Source of the DNA: Hormiphora californensis
Taxonomy: Eukaryota; Ctenophora; Tentaculata; Cydippida; Pleurobrachiidae
NCBI GenBank assembly: GCA_020137815.1
Contig: CM035358.1
Location: 4,795,614-4,859,613, forward strand
Direction: 5' to 3'
DNA length: 64,000 nt
This document shows, one piece after another, positions 11,067 through 24,420 of this stretch. A model generated the notes under the pieces. The model had not been told where the DNA came from. It was given only the letters and a program-made list of their open reading frames with translations, and did no database searches. The number at the start of each line of letters is the position of its first letter. Position 1 is the stretch's first letter. A program made the position numbers and the translations under genes.

Positions 11067-14000
11067 TCAAGCAGCTGCTGACCATAGTACAGTCACTAAT
11101 AGAGATAGCAAGAGGTGAAGGGATGTGGAGGGGGAGCTGTCTGTTGCAGTCTGTTCCTTGGTATCAGTGGGTGTCACCTGGAAGAGGGGAGAGGTTAGAA
11201 GTTGGTTTAGATTCTGTGTTAGAACGCTATCCTCCAGATAAAACAATCAAAAACAGATAAACAAACAAGGCTGCTATTGAGATTACAATTGATTCTGGTA
11301 TTTCTGTAACAGTAGATAACTCCTTATAGAGAGACCCCATCAATAAGTTCACTAGGAACCGACCGAAACAAGTAAACAACCAATCAGAACTCGTTATTTA
11401 GGTCACGTGACTGGTTATCAGCCAATCAGGGACCAGCATTTCCTGATTCGGTCGGTTCCTGAAGTTCACGTACCCTTAGTTCATAGTTAAGAACGTCCCG
11501 TCCCTTGGTATTTGAGGCCACACACTGGTAATCCCCGGTGTTGATATCTCTGGTTTTCCTTATTACAAGCACACTCTCCTAGGAAGAAGTGGGTTGTTGA
11601 AATGTAAATGGTTGTTGAGGTGGAGGCTCAACAAAGGAAATGTGAGAAACTGACTGTGCCAGTAAATTGAGTGGTGCAGGAGTAATCCAGATTGAATGTA
11701 GATTCTCCTAGGAACATCACTACTTACCACGAGGAACTCGTTTTTCTTGTGCAAGCTCTTCTCAAAGTTCACGGGAAGGTTTTGGTTGGTTTGGGTGTCT
11801 GTTGTGGTTATTCTCTGGTTATTCAGCCACCACTCAATAACTGGTGGAGGATAGGACCGTACCTGAAAACGGGTGAAATGGTCAGAGATGTGGTTATAGT
11901 TGTTAGGGTGGGTCACATAATTGGTTAGGGAATAAGGGGACAAACGGATGAAGAATCAAGAAACTAAAGCGCTATATTGATTGATGTTTTTGGATAATTA
12001 GGCACCCCAATGGCCAATATATTACCTCACAAGACAGGCTAATATCTACTCCAGGTCCAACGTCCTTCAGGTAGGTCTGAGTATCCTGATTGTACACGAT
12101 ATCTTTAGGAGGGTGGATCACAGGCTTGCTTTCTGGAGGGAGAGGAGGAGTTTAGAAACTTTGAAAAAAGATACAATGTACTTCTAAAGCCGAATAAAAG
12201 CTGCTCATTTTTTGTGTGGCTCACACCCGAAACCGCGCTCGCCGCTCTGGTTAGGGTCGGTAGATCAACTCAATTTCTAAAGAAAAAAAAGTTATTAAAA
12301 TTAGACTTACCGCTCGGCTGAGAAGTGTTAAACACCGCTACGTCACTGTAGTCTCCCTCCCCCGCATAGTTACTGGCGACTATCTTGATACTGTACTGAG
12401 TCAGGGCGTTCAGGCCGGTTAGAGTATAACGCTGCTCCTCTACAGACCTTATTTGTCGGTAGTAACTCTCACTTTCACCTTTGTATGATATCTGAAGGGA
12501 ATTAGAGTTTAGATATTACTATACTGTCCGTGTGATACCGGACCACCGGCCTCGAGATGCCTGTCAGACCAATGCTCTGACTGCGACAGCCTGATATCAG
12601 CTGATATGGTACCAGTTGTGTAAGTATTTTGTAAATCAGGTGTCGATCGGATGTAAATCAAAAACCGATTGAATGTTGTAAATCAAGGATTCTTATCTAT
12701 CTCTTTACCTCGTAATTGATAACAACTCCCATATTTTCAGAATTCTGCCACGAGATTTCAAGACTGTTTCCTGTCTTGTCTAGCAGTGTAATGTCTTTCG
12801 GTTTACCAGGAGGTTCTGAAAAGGGCGAATCGTCAGAAAAGTGAATGATTCATGAAGGAGCAATTGAATGATTTATGAAGGAGCAATTGAATACTTGGTA
12901 AAGAAGCAACTAAACACTTTGTAAAGGAGCAATTGAATACTTTATGAAGGAGCAATTGAATACTTTATGAAGGAGCAGCTTCAAACCTACCCATGACGGT
13001 CATGCGTTGTGTTTCCGATGTGAATTGTATTGTTTTCTGTTGACCAATTATACAATTACACCCATATTTGGCAGTATCAATGTCCTCCAGGTCGTATATC
13101 TTCATTGTGTCTGTGGGATACCCGTACGGACTATTCACATATCTGAAATAGTGGGTTGTTAATCAGCTTATCTGTTTACAGTGAATAAAATGGATGAAAG
13201 AAGCTGTGTCAAGTAAAATACATTTCCACAGAGAGGATTGGGGGAGGGTGAATATATAATGATAAATAATTACATAGTTACTAATCGGTTACTTACTGAA
13301 ATTTATTGCCAGCCGGTGAGGCTCCATCGACAAACCACGCCCACTGCATATCTCCCCTGAACTGATCGAGCTGATTACACTCACAGTGGAGAGTGATCGT
13401 GGTTCCTTGTCTTGCTACTCCCTTCCGAAGAGGCGGGTCAAATGATACCTCGGGACGACCTGAAAGAGGATGTTGGTCACAATTATAATCATCATTTTTG
13501 GGCTAGAAGATAAAAACTAAAACCGCCCATCCCCTACAGAGCGGATGTACAAAGACCCGGGAAATTAGCTACTCACTTGTACAGAGTGTCACGAAATCAA
13601 TTGAAACAGCCGGTTGATCGCTAAACTTGGGCGAGCTAAGGCAACTCCAATTCCCCACAATATTCTGATATCCACCTAGAGCACACGCTGAGGGGTTAGG
13701 GAGAGGGGAAAGAGGGTTAGGGGCATGTCGCACTTCACTTCACTTTAGCTCTCCCGCCATCACCACTTTATAGTTATACAGGTGTGTTGTCGTGGTGTTT
13801 AGATGCGAATCAGGTGTGTTGGCGGGTGGTTGGTGCGGTTTCTTCTTGTGGTATGGCGGGTGATGATGGCTGATTCTTAATCGAATTTTTCTACTACTAA
13901 ATCGTTGTTTTCTTTAGTTGTGTTTGGGCTGGCAGTGAAGTTGTGATGGTAGTGGGAGTGATGAATATTGTCGGGCAGTGGTTCAGTGGTGGTGTACCGT

Positions 14001-14509
14001 GTACTTACAGTGCTGCTTGTAGTCGTATTACCGTAATGGAAATACAGTAATGAGACGCACACGTTGCATAACGCGCGGCAAAAAGTGCATGTGTCAGCAC
14101 GACAGCACGTACTAGCGTACTGATTGGCCACGGTTGCGTGTCGTCTTACTGTATCTCCGTTTTCCATTACCGTTTTCCTACTACAAGCGACCGTGTTATG
14201 ATGTTGGGCAGTGGTTGTAGCAAACTCGTGAATTGTGATAATGGTGACAATTATAGGACGATATACATTAGACAGAGAATTGGCGGAGGAATGAAAAAAA
14301 CTGAAAAATGAATACGAAGAGTAAGTTTGGCTGAAGAGATGTAATTGGAATGATGACGCAAGGAAAAAGGAGAATAGCTGTTTTATAGATGAGGAATGTA
14401 ACTAATACGAGCTGAGAAGAGAAAATGAAACAATGAAAGCTGATAGAGATGGAAATAAGGGTTACAGTATAACGACTGAACCAGCTAAAAATTCAGCCAA
14501 AATCACACA

Positions 14510-14608
<99 letters not shown>

Positions 14609-15157
14609 TAAATTGACAGAGAGACAGGAAGGATGTTAGACAACAAAACAGGGAGAGAAAAAGGAGGATGCTCAATCAGAGGTGCTTGTAAAACCCACAC
14701 AAAATAAAAAACACAGATGCAGTATAATTGTTATGTGTTGTTGTATTGTTGTTGTGTATTGTCGAGTGGTTTTGTGTGTATCCTACTGTAATTAGTCCTT
14801 GTTTTCCAGTTTCTCGTGTCCAAGTATTAGTTCAGATAAGTCGGTCAAGTCTCAGGAGAGAGAAGGTATCATTCCATTAGTTCTTCATTCAAAAAGGTCA
14901 CATTGATTATTTTTCATTTCATTAAAATGTATTTGATTATCGTGGTGATCACTCCACACATATTTCGCCTTGAAAACCTACTCTTTTGTTATATTTTCAA
15001 GGCGAATAATTAGTGAACTTTTGTAACGATTTTGAGAATTCTAAAACTGTTACAAATGTTTAAAAATCAAGGCTCAATCACACGCTCACACTCACAGCGA
15101 AATCAAACCCAGCTAGAAAATAAAACTTGAAAGTGTGTTTCTCCGTGAAAAAGAAGC

Positions 15158-15225
<68 letters not shown>

Positions 15226-15780
15226 CACCTCCTAGTTGCACAGCGAGGGGGAAGGGGAATGTTTACTTACTTGCATTGATTTTCAGTTTTAGCACATAGG
15301 CTCCGCTTTCGTCTTGAGCGAATTCAAGATTAAACAAGGATGCAGGAAGAACATCGGACACTGGTGAACCATCCTGAGAGACAATATAATTGTTAGTACT
15401 GCAGCCGTGGAAAGATAGGTATAAATCACTCCTGAACAATTTTTGGATCTTGCATATTATCTCCCTAATTGTCAGGCCAATGCTCTGACCACAGTTCTCG
15501 AGAATAGGGTCAGGCCAATGCTCTGACAGTTCCCTCACTGGTACTGATACGGATCGTATGTATGTGGAGATGGGGTTTATTGGCGAATGGTTTGACAGTT
15601 TGTGTTTGCAACTAACCTTTAGAAATGCTATGTTAGGTTCACTGGTAGTACCGGAAACTTTACAAGTTATCGTGGCATCCATTTCACTGTTGTATATAAA
15701 GTACTGAACTCCGTCCCGTTGGTAGGAGTACACGTTGGTACCCATCATTTCTATTGTCTGACTGCTGGCTGTGGTGATCA
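11067..15780 (-). CDS. GPI-anchored Ig/FN3 adhesion-type protein (5' end missing)
   Basis: Likely a cell-surface adhesion or recognition protein. Minus-strand exons in order: 15780-15617, 15373-15271, 13675-13577, 13459-13297, 13142-12991, 12815-12709, 12491-12311, 12132-12026, 11862-11728, 11578-11474 and 11177-11067, about 474 residues, all in phase. Domains seen are an N-terminal Ig-like fold (ATITCKVSG ... DESGAYVLKLKIN), a Cys-bearing linker (GNWSCLSS), Ig 2 (TITLHCECN ... DTAKYGCNC), one FN3 (PPGKPKDITLL, SLEISWQ, GLNALTQYSIKIVASN) and Ig 3 (VDISLSCE, PPPVIEWWLNN, DINTGDYQCVASNTKG). The protein ends in a hydrophobic tail, STSLHLLLSLLVTVLWSAAA, with no basic cytoplasmic part, which is typical of a GPI signal. 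No exon with a start codon and signal peptide was found upstream. It resembles contactin-type architecture but is shorter. Confidence 0.88.
11353..11461 (+). mobile_element. hAT-type MITE copy 4 (109 bp)
   Basis: Flanked by the perfect 8-bp duplication AAGTTCAC (11345-11352 and 11462-11469). It sits in the last intron of the Ig/FN3 gene, beginning only 12 bases inside the intron, next to the donor of exon 11578-11474. Confidence 0.93.
12841..12978. repeat. About 27-bp tandem repeat next to a donor
   Basis: Five imperfect copies of ATTTATGAAGGAGCAATTGA-like units lie in the intron directly after the donor of exon 13142-12991 (minus strand). The same TTTATGAAGGAGCA motif recurs near 20990 and, inverted, at about 29150 in WDR11. 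Confidence 0.8.
14511..14602. repeat. (GA)n microsatellite
   Basis: GA run of about 90 bp in an intron of the Ig/FN3 gene. Confidence 0.95.
15159..15222. repeat. (GA)n microsatellite
   Basis: GA run in the same Ig/FN3 intron, close to exon 15373-15271. Read on the minus strand it is a CT run just downstream of that exon's donor. Confidence 0.95.
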
Positions 15781-16342
15781 CTGTGAGGGAATGGGGATGT
15801 TAGAAATTGGGGTTTAGAAGAAGGGGTTAGGGAGGTTAGGAAATGGGGTTTAGGAGAATGATCGTGGTTTGATATGGGTGTTTGTCGGGAGACAAATGCA
15901 AATGTGGAAACTCCCAAAAACGGTCTCCCAGATTTTCCCACGCGCCGCGCAACTAGCGTGAATGCGCGTTCACCCCTACGCTCTCTCCCCCGCGCCCTCC
16001 AACACCACATCCATGATTGCCTTCTGACATGCAGCAGCACTGGGCACTACCCCTGAGAACTCGACACACGATTTATCATTTATACCACTAAAATTCCCTT
16101 CCCTGCCTCTCTCTCATAATTCCGACAGGATGAGAAATATGGGAATTATTTGAGGGGGACCTTGAAAGATAATGAGAAACGGGAAGATTTGTAGAGAGAG
16201 AGAGAGAGAGATTAGAAACATGCTCACCATTTACTACTACCCTGGTGTCCGAATGATAGATTGATTATCCCTAAAGGAGAGAGCTCTATTCTTCTAAACG
16301 TAGCCTGGTAAACATTAAACTAGATAGTCTGTCTGTGATCGG

Positions 16343-16375
<33 letters not shown>

Positions 16376-17671
16376 GTGTGGAGAGAAAGATATAACTAGA
16401 ACTCAAAAAGAGAAACTATAAAAGAAAGAGAAACTGTTGAACTAAAACTTCCTTGTTTTACTTGTAAAAGAAAGAGATAGGGAGTGAGGAATTTTATGTA
16501 GTTACCCTATGTCTGTTGCAATTTTGAATTCGAGGAAGCGAGAAGCGCCAGTACAATAACCACTTGATGACTTAGCAATAGTAAAAAAGGGAAGATAGGA
16601 GACAGAGAGAGAAAGAAAGAGAGGAAGAGATAGAAGGATATGACTCTTCCGTCCTATTTCATACTTCTTATGTCACATATTGATAATATCTCCGATATAT
16701 GAAGGATCGAGAAGGAGGGAAACAATAAAAAGATATGTGCATGTCTTTTGAAGAGGGGGAATGGATGAAGGGGTATTGCATTGCTTGTTGTATACAAATG
16801 AATGTTCATTTGTTTAGTAATTTCAGGTTTCCCACTGCTGTGCAAGATCACAGTCGTGAGAGAGAGAGAGGGACCGGTACTCTCAACTTGGGTTTGTGAT
16901 CAGAGACCCCCCCCCCCCCCAGTCGTGAAAGAGAGAGAGAGGGACAGTACTGTCAACTCTCCAGGGGTTTCTATCTCTGGGAATGGGGATAGGGTTTCAT
17001 GTAATTCACTCTCTAAACACACTCTCTCTCCCCCCTTCTCTCTCTTTTTCTCTCCAATTTATTTGCACCAAACTCTCTAATTCTGTCAAAAGGATCAACA
17101 AAGTTCGTCTGTCAGTCTCCCATGTGGAATGAAGGGAAATAAAAAATAGAGATTTAGTGATAGACCGGAATTCTAAAAAGAGACCCTTATTATAGCCCGA
17201 TCTGAGCTACTAGACAGTTACTACAGAGAACGGGAGAGAGAGGAGCGTAGAGCTATGGCAACAGGAATTTTAGTGCCGCCAATTTGGGCGAAAACTATAG
17301 CACACATCTGCCTCCTTATGTTCTTTTGGTATCTTTCTCTCGCTCCTAAATCCTAATCTTTCTTTATTTCTCTCTCTCCGCTTCTCTCTCCCTCCCTCTT
17401 GGCTCTCCCTCCCTCCAGTCTCCCCTCTCTCTCTCTCTCTCTACACACGTGCACCAGATGTTTTCTCTTCCTCTCCGTGCCGGTCAGACTATCTCCAAAT
17501 AAAATGAGATATTAATGGTTCTGTGAGTGGTGCGGGGAGGGAGAACATGATCTAATAGTATGACAATCTTGAATCTGAAAGGGTATAAAAAGCTAGTTTA
17601 GCTGACAATTCTGACATCTCTCTCTCTCCCGACTCATTCTCTGATCTCTCTCTCCCTCCCTACTCCTTCTC

Positions 17672-17675
<4 letters not shown>

Positions 17676-17768
<93 letters not shown>
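17676..17768. repeat. (CT)n microsatellite
   Basis: CT run of about 90 bp. Confidence 0.95.
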
Positions 17769-17770
<2 letters not shown>

Positions 17771-18583
17771 ACACTTTCTGTCTACCTTTGACAGGGTAAA
17801 ATGGCACGTGACAAGCCACCATTGATTGGAGCGATCTAAACTTGTACACCTTACTCTCTTTAACTCTCGCAATCCTGATTGTCAGTTTAGGTTCAGACAG
17901 GATTGGAGTTCTTCCTCTTCTCTCCCTATCTCTCTCCCTTCCTGTCGCCTCTCTCTCTATCTCTCCCTTCCTGTCGTCTCTCTCTCTCTCTCTATTTCTG
18001 TCTCACCGAGTGACAGTAGTACCAAAAGCTGAGCTCCTAAGTGCTCCCTATCAACGCACCAATCGACCTAAATACCCTGCCCTTTTACACCAAGCTGCAG
18101 GGTAGCAAGTAGTATAACAGGAAACACAGACTTTACATCATCGCTCGCTCTCTCTCTATCTCTCTCTCTCTCCCCACACCCACATTACATATATGCCTGC
18201 ATGTAGGACATTGTAAATGTTGGGGAGCGATATTATATCCCCCCATGTTTTTCAGATCCCAAGCCCACACGTGACACTAAACTACCCTACCCCCTCTTCC
18301 CAAGCAGTTTTGACATACAGGGCCTGATTGAGTTAACCCCTGTCGCAGTCAGGGTGTCGTCAGAGTGGGAGGGGGCGGGGAGTGGGACAACCCAATTACT
18401 GTGGGAAGGGGGCTTGACAGGAAGAGAGAGGGAAAAAATGCTTCTTCTCTTGGGGATAAACCTTCAGATTGAATTTAGGACTGATCATTCGCTGATTGAG
18501 AAAAGTTTGTGCAAGAAGACCGACAGACAAACTGATGCTGTATGGAGATAAAAGAGAGAGAGAAAGAGAGAGGGAGAAAGAGA

Positions 18584-18623
<40 letters not shown>

Positions 18624-19307
18624 AGTTGGAGATAGTTTAGTGTAGGTGCTAAAACAGAGAACTCATGCAACTCCTTTTTAAAACGTTCCGTGCAAACCAC
18701 TTTAAATCCTAATACTAAAGAAGAAGAAGGAGCTGTCGACAAAGCGGGAGACTGGAGGGCGGAGTTTTAGGTTTTAAAACGTACCTTCTTGTATATTCTC
18801 TTCCAACTCTGTTTCTGTGCAAACTCCTTCTCTCATCAAAATTAACACTCACTTCTCCAACGTTTTAACTATTATTTGAACTGACAGGTTCCTTAACATA
18901 ACAGTCTTGAATTGAAAAAGCTTCTTTCTATCTTTTTTCTCCAAACAGAGTGTCTCTCTCCATCAAAATGACACAATCAGAATGACTCCTTGCCCCAGTA
19001 ATTTACCACATACACACCGCGGGTGTAAGCATTAAACGAATTGCCTCGCTGTTTGCAGGGGGCGCTGGGTAGGAAGTATGGGTATACTGTGTATCTTTTT
19101 CTCCCTATCTTCCAAGGAGAGAATGAGAGAGATAGAGATAGATAGAAAGAGAGAGAGATAGAGATAGAGGAAGATAGAGAGAAAGATAGAAAGAAGAGAG
19201 ACAAAAAGAGGGAAGGAGAGACAGCAAGGTACCTGTGACCCAATCAGTCTGCAGCAGCATTTTGTGTGTACACTGTACACGTCATACCGCTCCAATCAAA
19301 CTTAGCA

Positions 19308-19310
<3 letters not shown>

Positions 19311-19386
<76 letters not shown>
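19311..19386. repeat. (CT)n microsatellite
   Basis: CT run of about 75 bp. Confidence 0.95.
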
Positions 19387-19390
<4 letters not shown>

Positions 19391-19510
19391 ACTACATCTT
19401 GTTGCTGACTAACCATTGCTTGCAGAGTGCACGCAGTAACAGCCTAATCAGATCATCTAGACGTTCATTGTGAGCGAAGGAAGATCACGTGATATACTGT
19501 AGACATTGTG

Positions 19511-19536
19511 GAGAGTGAGAGAGAGAGTGAGAGAGA

Positions 19537-19582
<46 letters not shown>

Positions 19583-19630
19583 GAGAGAGAGAGAGAGAGA
19601 GGGGGAGAGAGAGAGGGAGAGAGAGAGAGA
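19511..19630. repeat. (GA)n microsatellite, interrupted
   Basis: GA-rich run with GTGA and GGGA interruptions. It lies 125 bp from an oppositely oriented CT run, so the pair could form a hairpin. Confidence 0.9.
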
Positions 19631-20740
19631 AAGAAGAATTTAGTGGTGGCAGGGAATTACGCCAATTGATCTTGCAGCAGAAAAAGCTCCAAGAAGATGC
19701 ACGAATTGGCCCGGCAAGATTTGGTAAAAAATACATGTCGGCCAAATTTATACCAAAAATATCTTGAAAATGAAAGATGTAAAAACAACTCTCCCAAAAT
19801 TCGACCTCTTACCTCCCTACATTTAGATATCCCCAACTTCCCCTATTAAAAGTGTGTGTGTCGACTGTCGCATGCACCATGCACCATGCCATAGTATCCC
19901 ATGTCGTTCCAATCTATATTGATTCAGACGGGGCAGAGCAGCCGTAGTGGCCAGTGGCGACATTGTCTCGGGCGCCATCCCCCCTTCTAAACTAGGGTGG
20001 CCTGCCCTGTATAGCACCCCCTCTCGAGGCCCTCCCTTCCCCCTGAAATGTCTATCACAGTGGTCTAGACACCACATCTGCTGCACCTTTTCTAACTCTT
20101 TCCCTCTCTCTTCTTTCTTCTTTTCTATCATGTTTCTACCTCCTTCCCCCACACACAAGAACACTATATGCTTGCATGCGGAATGAACACACTCACTATA
20201 ACATGCAGAACACAGGGTGGCGTCAAGGATATATCACACATGAGCATGTGTGATGTCACGTGTCACATAATGATGTCACAGGGTTGGGACGTTATGTCTG
20301 AATATCATGTATGACGTCACAATGATGGCAACCTAATTATAGTTCTGATCATCTCCCTACGGAGTAGTGTGATCTACTAACGACCATGTTCTGGAATGAG
20401 AGATCGCGAGCTATGCCGTAATAATGGGTTGACAAATTCTTTACACACATCACACATACAGTAAAACGTGAGTTGGTCATATTGTCTCTGAGAGAATTGC
20501 GGCCCCCATTACCGTGTGTGACGTTATTGCTCATTATGATGAGGTCATCCAAGCAATTTTACCAACTATTCATCATCTCTTGCATCAACATGGTTCTAGG
20601 CGGTGGTTTTGATGGGGGTCTAAGGATTTAGGGGTAGCAGGTATCACTTAGGTTCTCTCATGATAATCTCTCACATCGCCAAGCAATTAATCACCATATC
20701 ACAGTCCTTGAGATCTCCTGACACGGGTGTGTCAAGAGCA

Positions 20741-20741
<1 letters not shown>

Positions 20742-20794
<53 letters not shown>
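20742..20794. repeat. (CT)n microsatellite
   Basis: CT run preceded by AGATCT. Confidence 0.95.
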
Positions 20795-20798
<4 letters not shown>

Positions 20799-21489
20799 TA
20801 TCTTCTTTGAGGAGGTCAAGGGTAGATCTAACTCTCTCTTTTCCCTACTCCCACACTATCTCTCGCCAATTTATATTCATAGCAATGCCGCTCAATATTC
20901 AGACGAGATCTCTTGATCTTGAGCGCCGTTTTCCATCCCTAATTTAGTACTTCCCTCTCACCGAAAGGAATGATCTCTCGTTGATTTAATTTATGAAGGA
21001 GCAGGGACCAAGCAAGAACGCGACGATGATCTCATTACGCTAAGCACAGACGCAAAGGGTGCATTCCGTCCCCTGGTCACGTGATCCTTCTCCTGCCCTC
21101 TTATTGGTCAAACTCACGTCACGTGACAGAAATGAAGGGATGTGATTGGTTGAGAGTGAGGTTAGAACAATAACAGCAGGAGAGAGAGGGATCGTGTTAA
21201 AATAATTTGTCATATGAATTACCCTTTTCACCAAGCGCAAGCTGTCCCATCATCACTCATCAGGGTGATCTCTCCCTCTCCGGAATTTATCCTCTCATGA
21301 TTTACATTAGACAAAGAACCAGAGATATAACGACGGGGAGAATAGAGTTAGAGCCTTTCTAAACGAGACAAAATCTCATATATCTCATAAGAATCAGAGA
21401 TAGATATAAACAAGAAGAGAGAGAGATACTTAGATATATAGACCCTGTTTTTAGACAGGAAATTGAGACACTGATTGAAAGAAGATCCT

Positions 21490-22560
21490 TAATTTTGTTT
21501 TTAAGGAGAGACACAGAAGAAAAAACCTTTTTGTGGATTAAAAAGGGGAAAACCCAAAAAAAAGGGGGGGGGGGAATTAAAAATTTGGAGATTGGGGGAA
21601 AAACTTTCAAAATAGGGGAAACATTTTTTAGATTGGAAAGTGGTTAATTTTTCTCCCCCAAAAAAGATTATGAACTTTTGTTCTAAAGCCCTGGAAAAAC
21701 CCCCCCCTAGCTTTTCGGTCACTTCTCCATTACCCCCTGAGTTTTCTAGAACAGCGCTAAACCCCCTTGCTTCCCCCCATATTACCCTCTCCCCCTTACT
21801 CCCCGCCCCTCCCCACCGCCCTGCTCCTCTCCATCCCCCTTTTAAAAAGGGGCCTTTCTTCCTGTCCCCCTTACCAGCACCCGGGCTGGGGAATTTAAAA
21901 GACCACCTCACAAACCCCCCCCCACCTTCTTTCTCTCCTTCGGTCATAACCACCACCCCCAAATCTACTTTTTTAATTTTTAATGGGTCAAATTTCTATA
22001 TTAAAGCCCGAAAAACCCTTTCCCTTACACACAAATATTCACCCCCCACCTATTTTGCCACTTAATCGATTGCTTATCAATCTCTAAATCGTAAAAGTCA
22101 AAGTTGGTTTTTACCATTTACATCCCTTTTAAATTTTCGACTAACGAATCATTCTTCAAAATATATAATTTCTTCTAAGTATTATATTTTTCGGAAGTTT
22201 AAAAAGCATTTGACCCATCCCAAAAACAAAAAGATTTAGGATGGATTTTTTACCCGCATCCCTTTGTGCCCCTAACTTTCATTAATGTGGTATTCCCTGA
22301 AAGTGCGGGGTGAAAAAGGGCCGGATAGGTCTTTGATTGGGATTCTTTAAGGTGGGAATCATTTTTAGATTCGAACTGATGGAAACCTTGATTTGCCCCC
22401 ATGAAGATAGCCATATAAACTTTCGTTCCTAAATCCCCTCTGCCCCACCATTTCCCTCCCCCCTTTTTCCTTTCTTCCCCTTTCTTCTCCCCCCAATTTT
22501 CCCTGCTAGTCTCTCTCAAGATTCCCTAGCCCCTGCTCCCCATCGCCCCCTTCTCTCTCT
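21490..22560. other. Probable low-quality assembly stretch
   Basis: Runs of A, G, C and T are abnormally frequent and long (for example AAAAAAAGGGGGGGGGGGAA near 21556), and the texture differs sharply from both flanks. This resembles uncorrected single-read consensus. Reading frames across it should not be trusted. Confidence 0.6.
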
Positions 22561-22736
22561 CCCTCATATTATGAGTCCTTCCTCATCCCTCACAACCCGT
22601 AACCCCTCAACCCTCTCCCGACCAACTCCTTCTTCACACTTTCATAGTAGGAGGGTGTCCTATGATAAACTCACCATACCGATGTCACCATTCCCCAGTG
22701 GCGTGTGGTGAGGAATATGTGTTTCACACCTCTTCT

Positions 22737-22834
22737 CTCTCTCCTCTCTCTCCTCTCCTCCTCCCTCTCCTCTCTCCTCTCTTCTCTCCCCCCCCCTCTC
22801 TCCCTCTCTTCTCTCTCTCTCTCTCTCTCTCTCT
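22737..22834. repeat. CT-rich repeat
   Basis: CTCTCTCC and CTCTCTCT tracts of about 95 bp. Confidence 0.85.
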
Positions 22835-23507
22835 CACCACACCACACCAGATGGCTAACTACATTTTTGAAAGTCCCCCCCCCAAAGGGGAATCAGCTAT
22901 TTACTATGAGTTATGAAGACACAATGAACACACCCTTACCCTCGTCCCTCACTATCTCACAAACCGTTCTCAACTTACCTTCTCTCCTCACTTAATTGCC
23001 GATGTTACATATTTCTCTTCCTTAATAAAATCAAATAGCAAGCTCTATAAGTAAGGTCATCTACTATCTTACATCCCCTAAATTTTTCCAGAACTAAAAT
23101 ATAAAACCATCTAATTCTACATTTCTTTACTAATTGACCTCATTTTATCAGATGCATAGAGAGAATTTATAGCAGCTATTTCAGGACTGCCCCACCTTTC
23201 AATAGTTTAGGCAGGTATTTTACACAGTCATTCACACGTAGTGCCCCACCTACTTTATTCAATTTGAAATCGAGTACATGATGTGAGAGGGTGGGGGTGG
23301 GGGACGGGGGTGAGATAGGCCGAAAGTAGTGTTCCCGAGAGAGGGGCTGTGGGAACATACAGCTTGATTTGCTAATAGGAAACAAGCACTAGTTTGTGTC
23401 ACGCCGAAAAGCCTGTTTATTAGCTTGGTCCAGTCTATCGGTTTGTGTCGAGCTTATTGGTGGGCGTGAGGTGTGATATAGGGGCGGAAACAGGTGACGC
23501 AGACAGT

Positions 23508-23511
<4 letters not shown>

Positions 23512-23577
<66 letters not shown>
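23512..23577. repeat. (GA)n microsatellite
   Basis: GA run of about 65 bp. Confidence 0.95.
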
Positions 23578-23580
<3 letters not shown>

Positions 23581-24420
23581 TATCAAAACACACTGCATGT
23601 GCAGAGGAAGCCAGGTAGGTGCTCTGCTGCACATACAACTAACTACGTAGACAACCAGACATTGAGCTGACGTCAGAAAAAACCAGACAAACCCGTCTCC
23701 CACCGGTATCTCAACTTGACATGTTTCAAAAAACAAAAAGCTGCATTTCATTGCCAACCCCCAAGTATGGGTATTTCAGACCACACTCCTATTCCCGGTA
23801 CTTTTTGTCGTCATTTGTTTGTTAAGTGTCCTTCCTGGATGACATCATCAACAATTCTACCCCTCCCACTTTTCCACATGATACAGGAGGATTCCACATC
23901 ATCATGGATTAATTATTTTCAGTTCTCCTATCCTTTTTCAAAAATATAACCACAAGTAATCCATGTCAGACAGTTACACACACTCGGAGAGTTGAGGCTA
24001 CACTCAAACCTTATCCTTCTCCCTCACTACCATCTTTACTAGCGTTTCTCTTTAAATATTAGAAAACGATACACTACTCTTTTGTGAAATATGTGATTTG
24101 TGAATCATACGTGTTTGTAATGATAGCTCATTTTGGGGAAATCGACATCTCATTTGAGGTGTGTTTCATCATTTCACAGCTCAGCTTCAAACAGGCGTAA
24201 TGCGTTTCCTGTTTGTCTGTTTTTGTTTGGTGTGCGTGAGAACAAAGCACAGCTAGTGTAAAGACACAGGTCACACAGCGAGAAAACGGTGAACAAGATA
24301 TCTAGAACAACATTATACCTCTCATGGGGGCCAATCATCTCGTGGCTAAATCAACGAGAAAAGAGATATGTAATATATGCATATCTTAGTGTTTTTCTCT
24401 CACACCACAACTTCCCACAG

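Larger units (their letters stand above)
15781..24420. other. Repeat-rich region without recognised exons
   Basis: Expected to hold the missing 5' exon(s) of the Ig/FN3 gene (- strand) and of the Kelch gene (+ strand), but I could not identify them. It contains many GA/CT runs and, at 21490-22560, sequence of doubtful quality. Short open frames here are mostly microsatellite translations. Confidence 0.5.

Noticed and set aside
16225-16275. Possible small upstream exon of the Ig/FN3 gene ending in a GTGAGC donor
   Set aside because: Its phase does not match exon 15780-15617, and the required frame has an immediate stop.
19620-19766. Plus-strand stretch reading GGRELRQLILQQKKLQED
   Set aside because: Follows directly from a GA run and has no acceptor, partner exon or known family.
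21501-22065. Frames of 140-150 codons on both strands
   Set aside because: Driven by homopolymers in a doubtful-quality stretch, with no domain texture.
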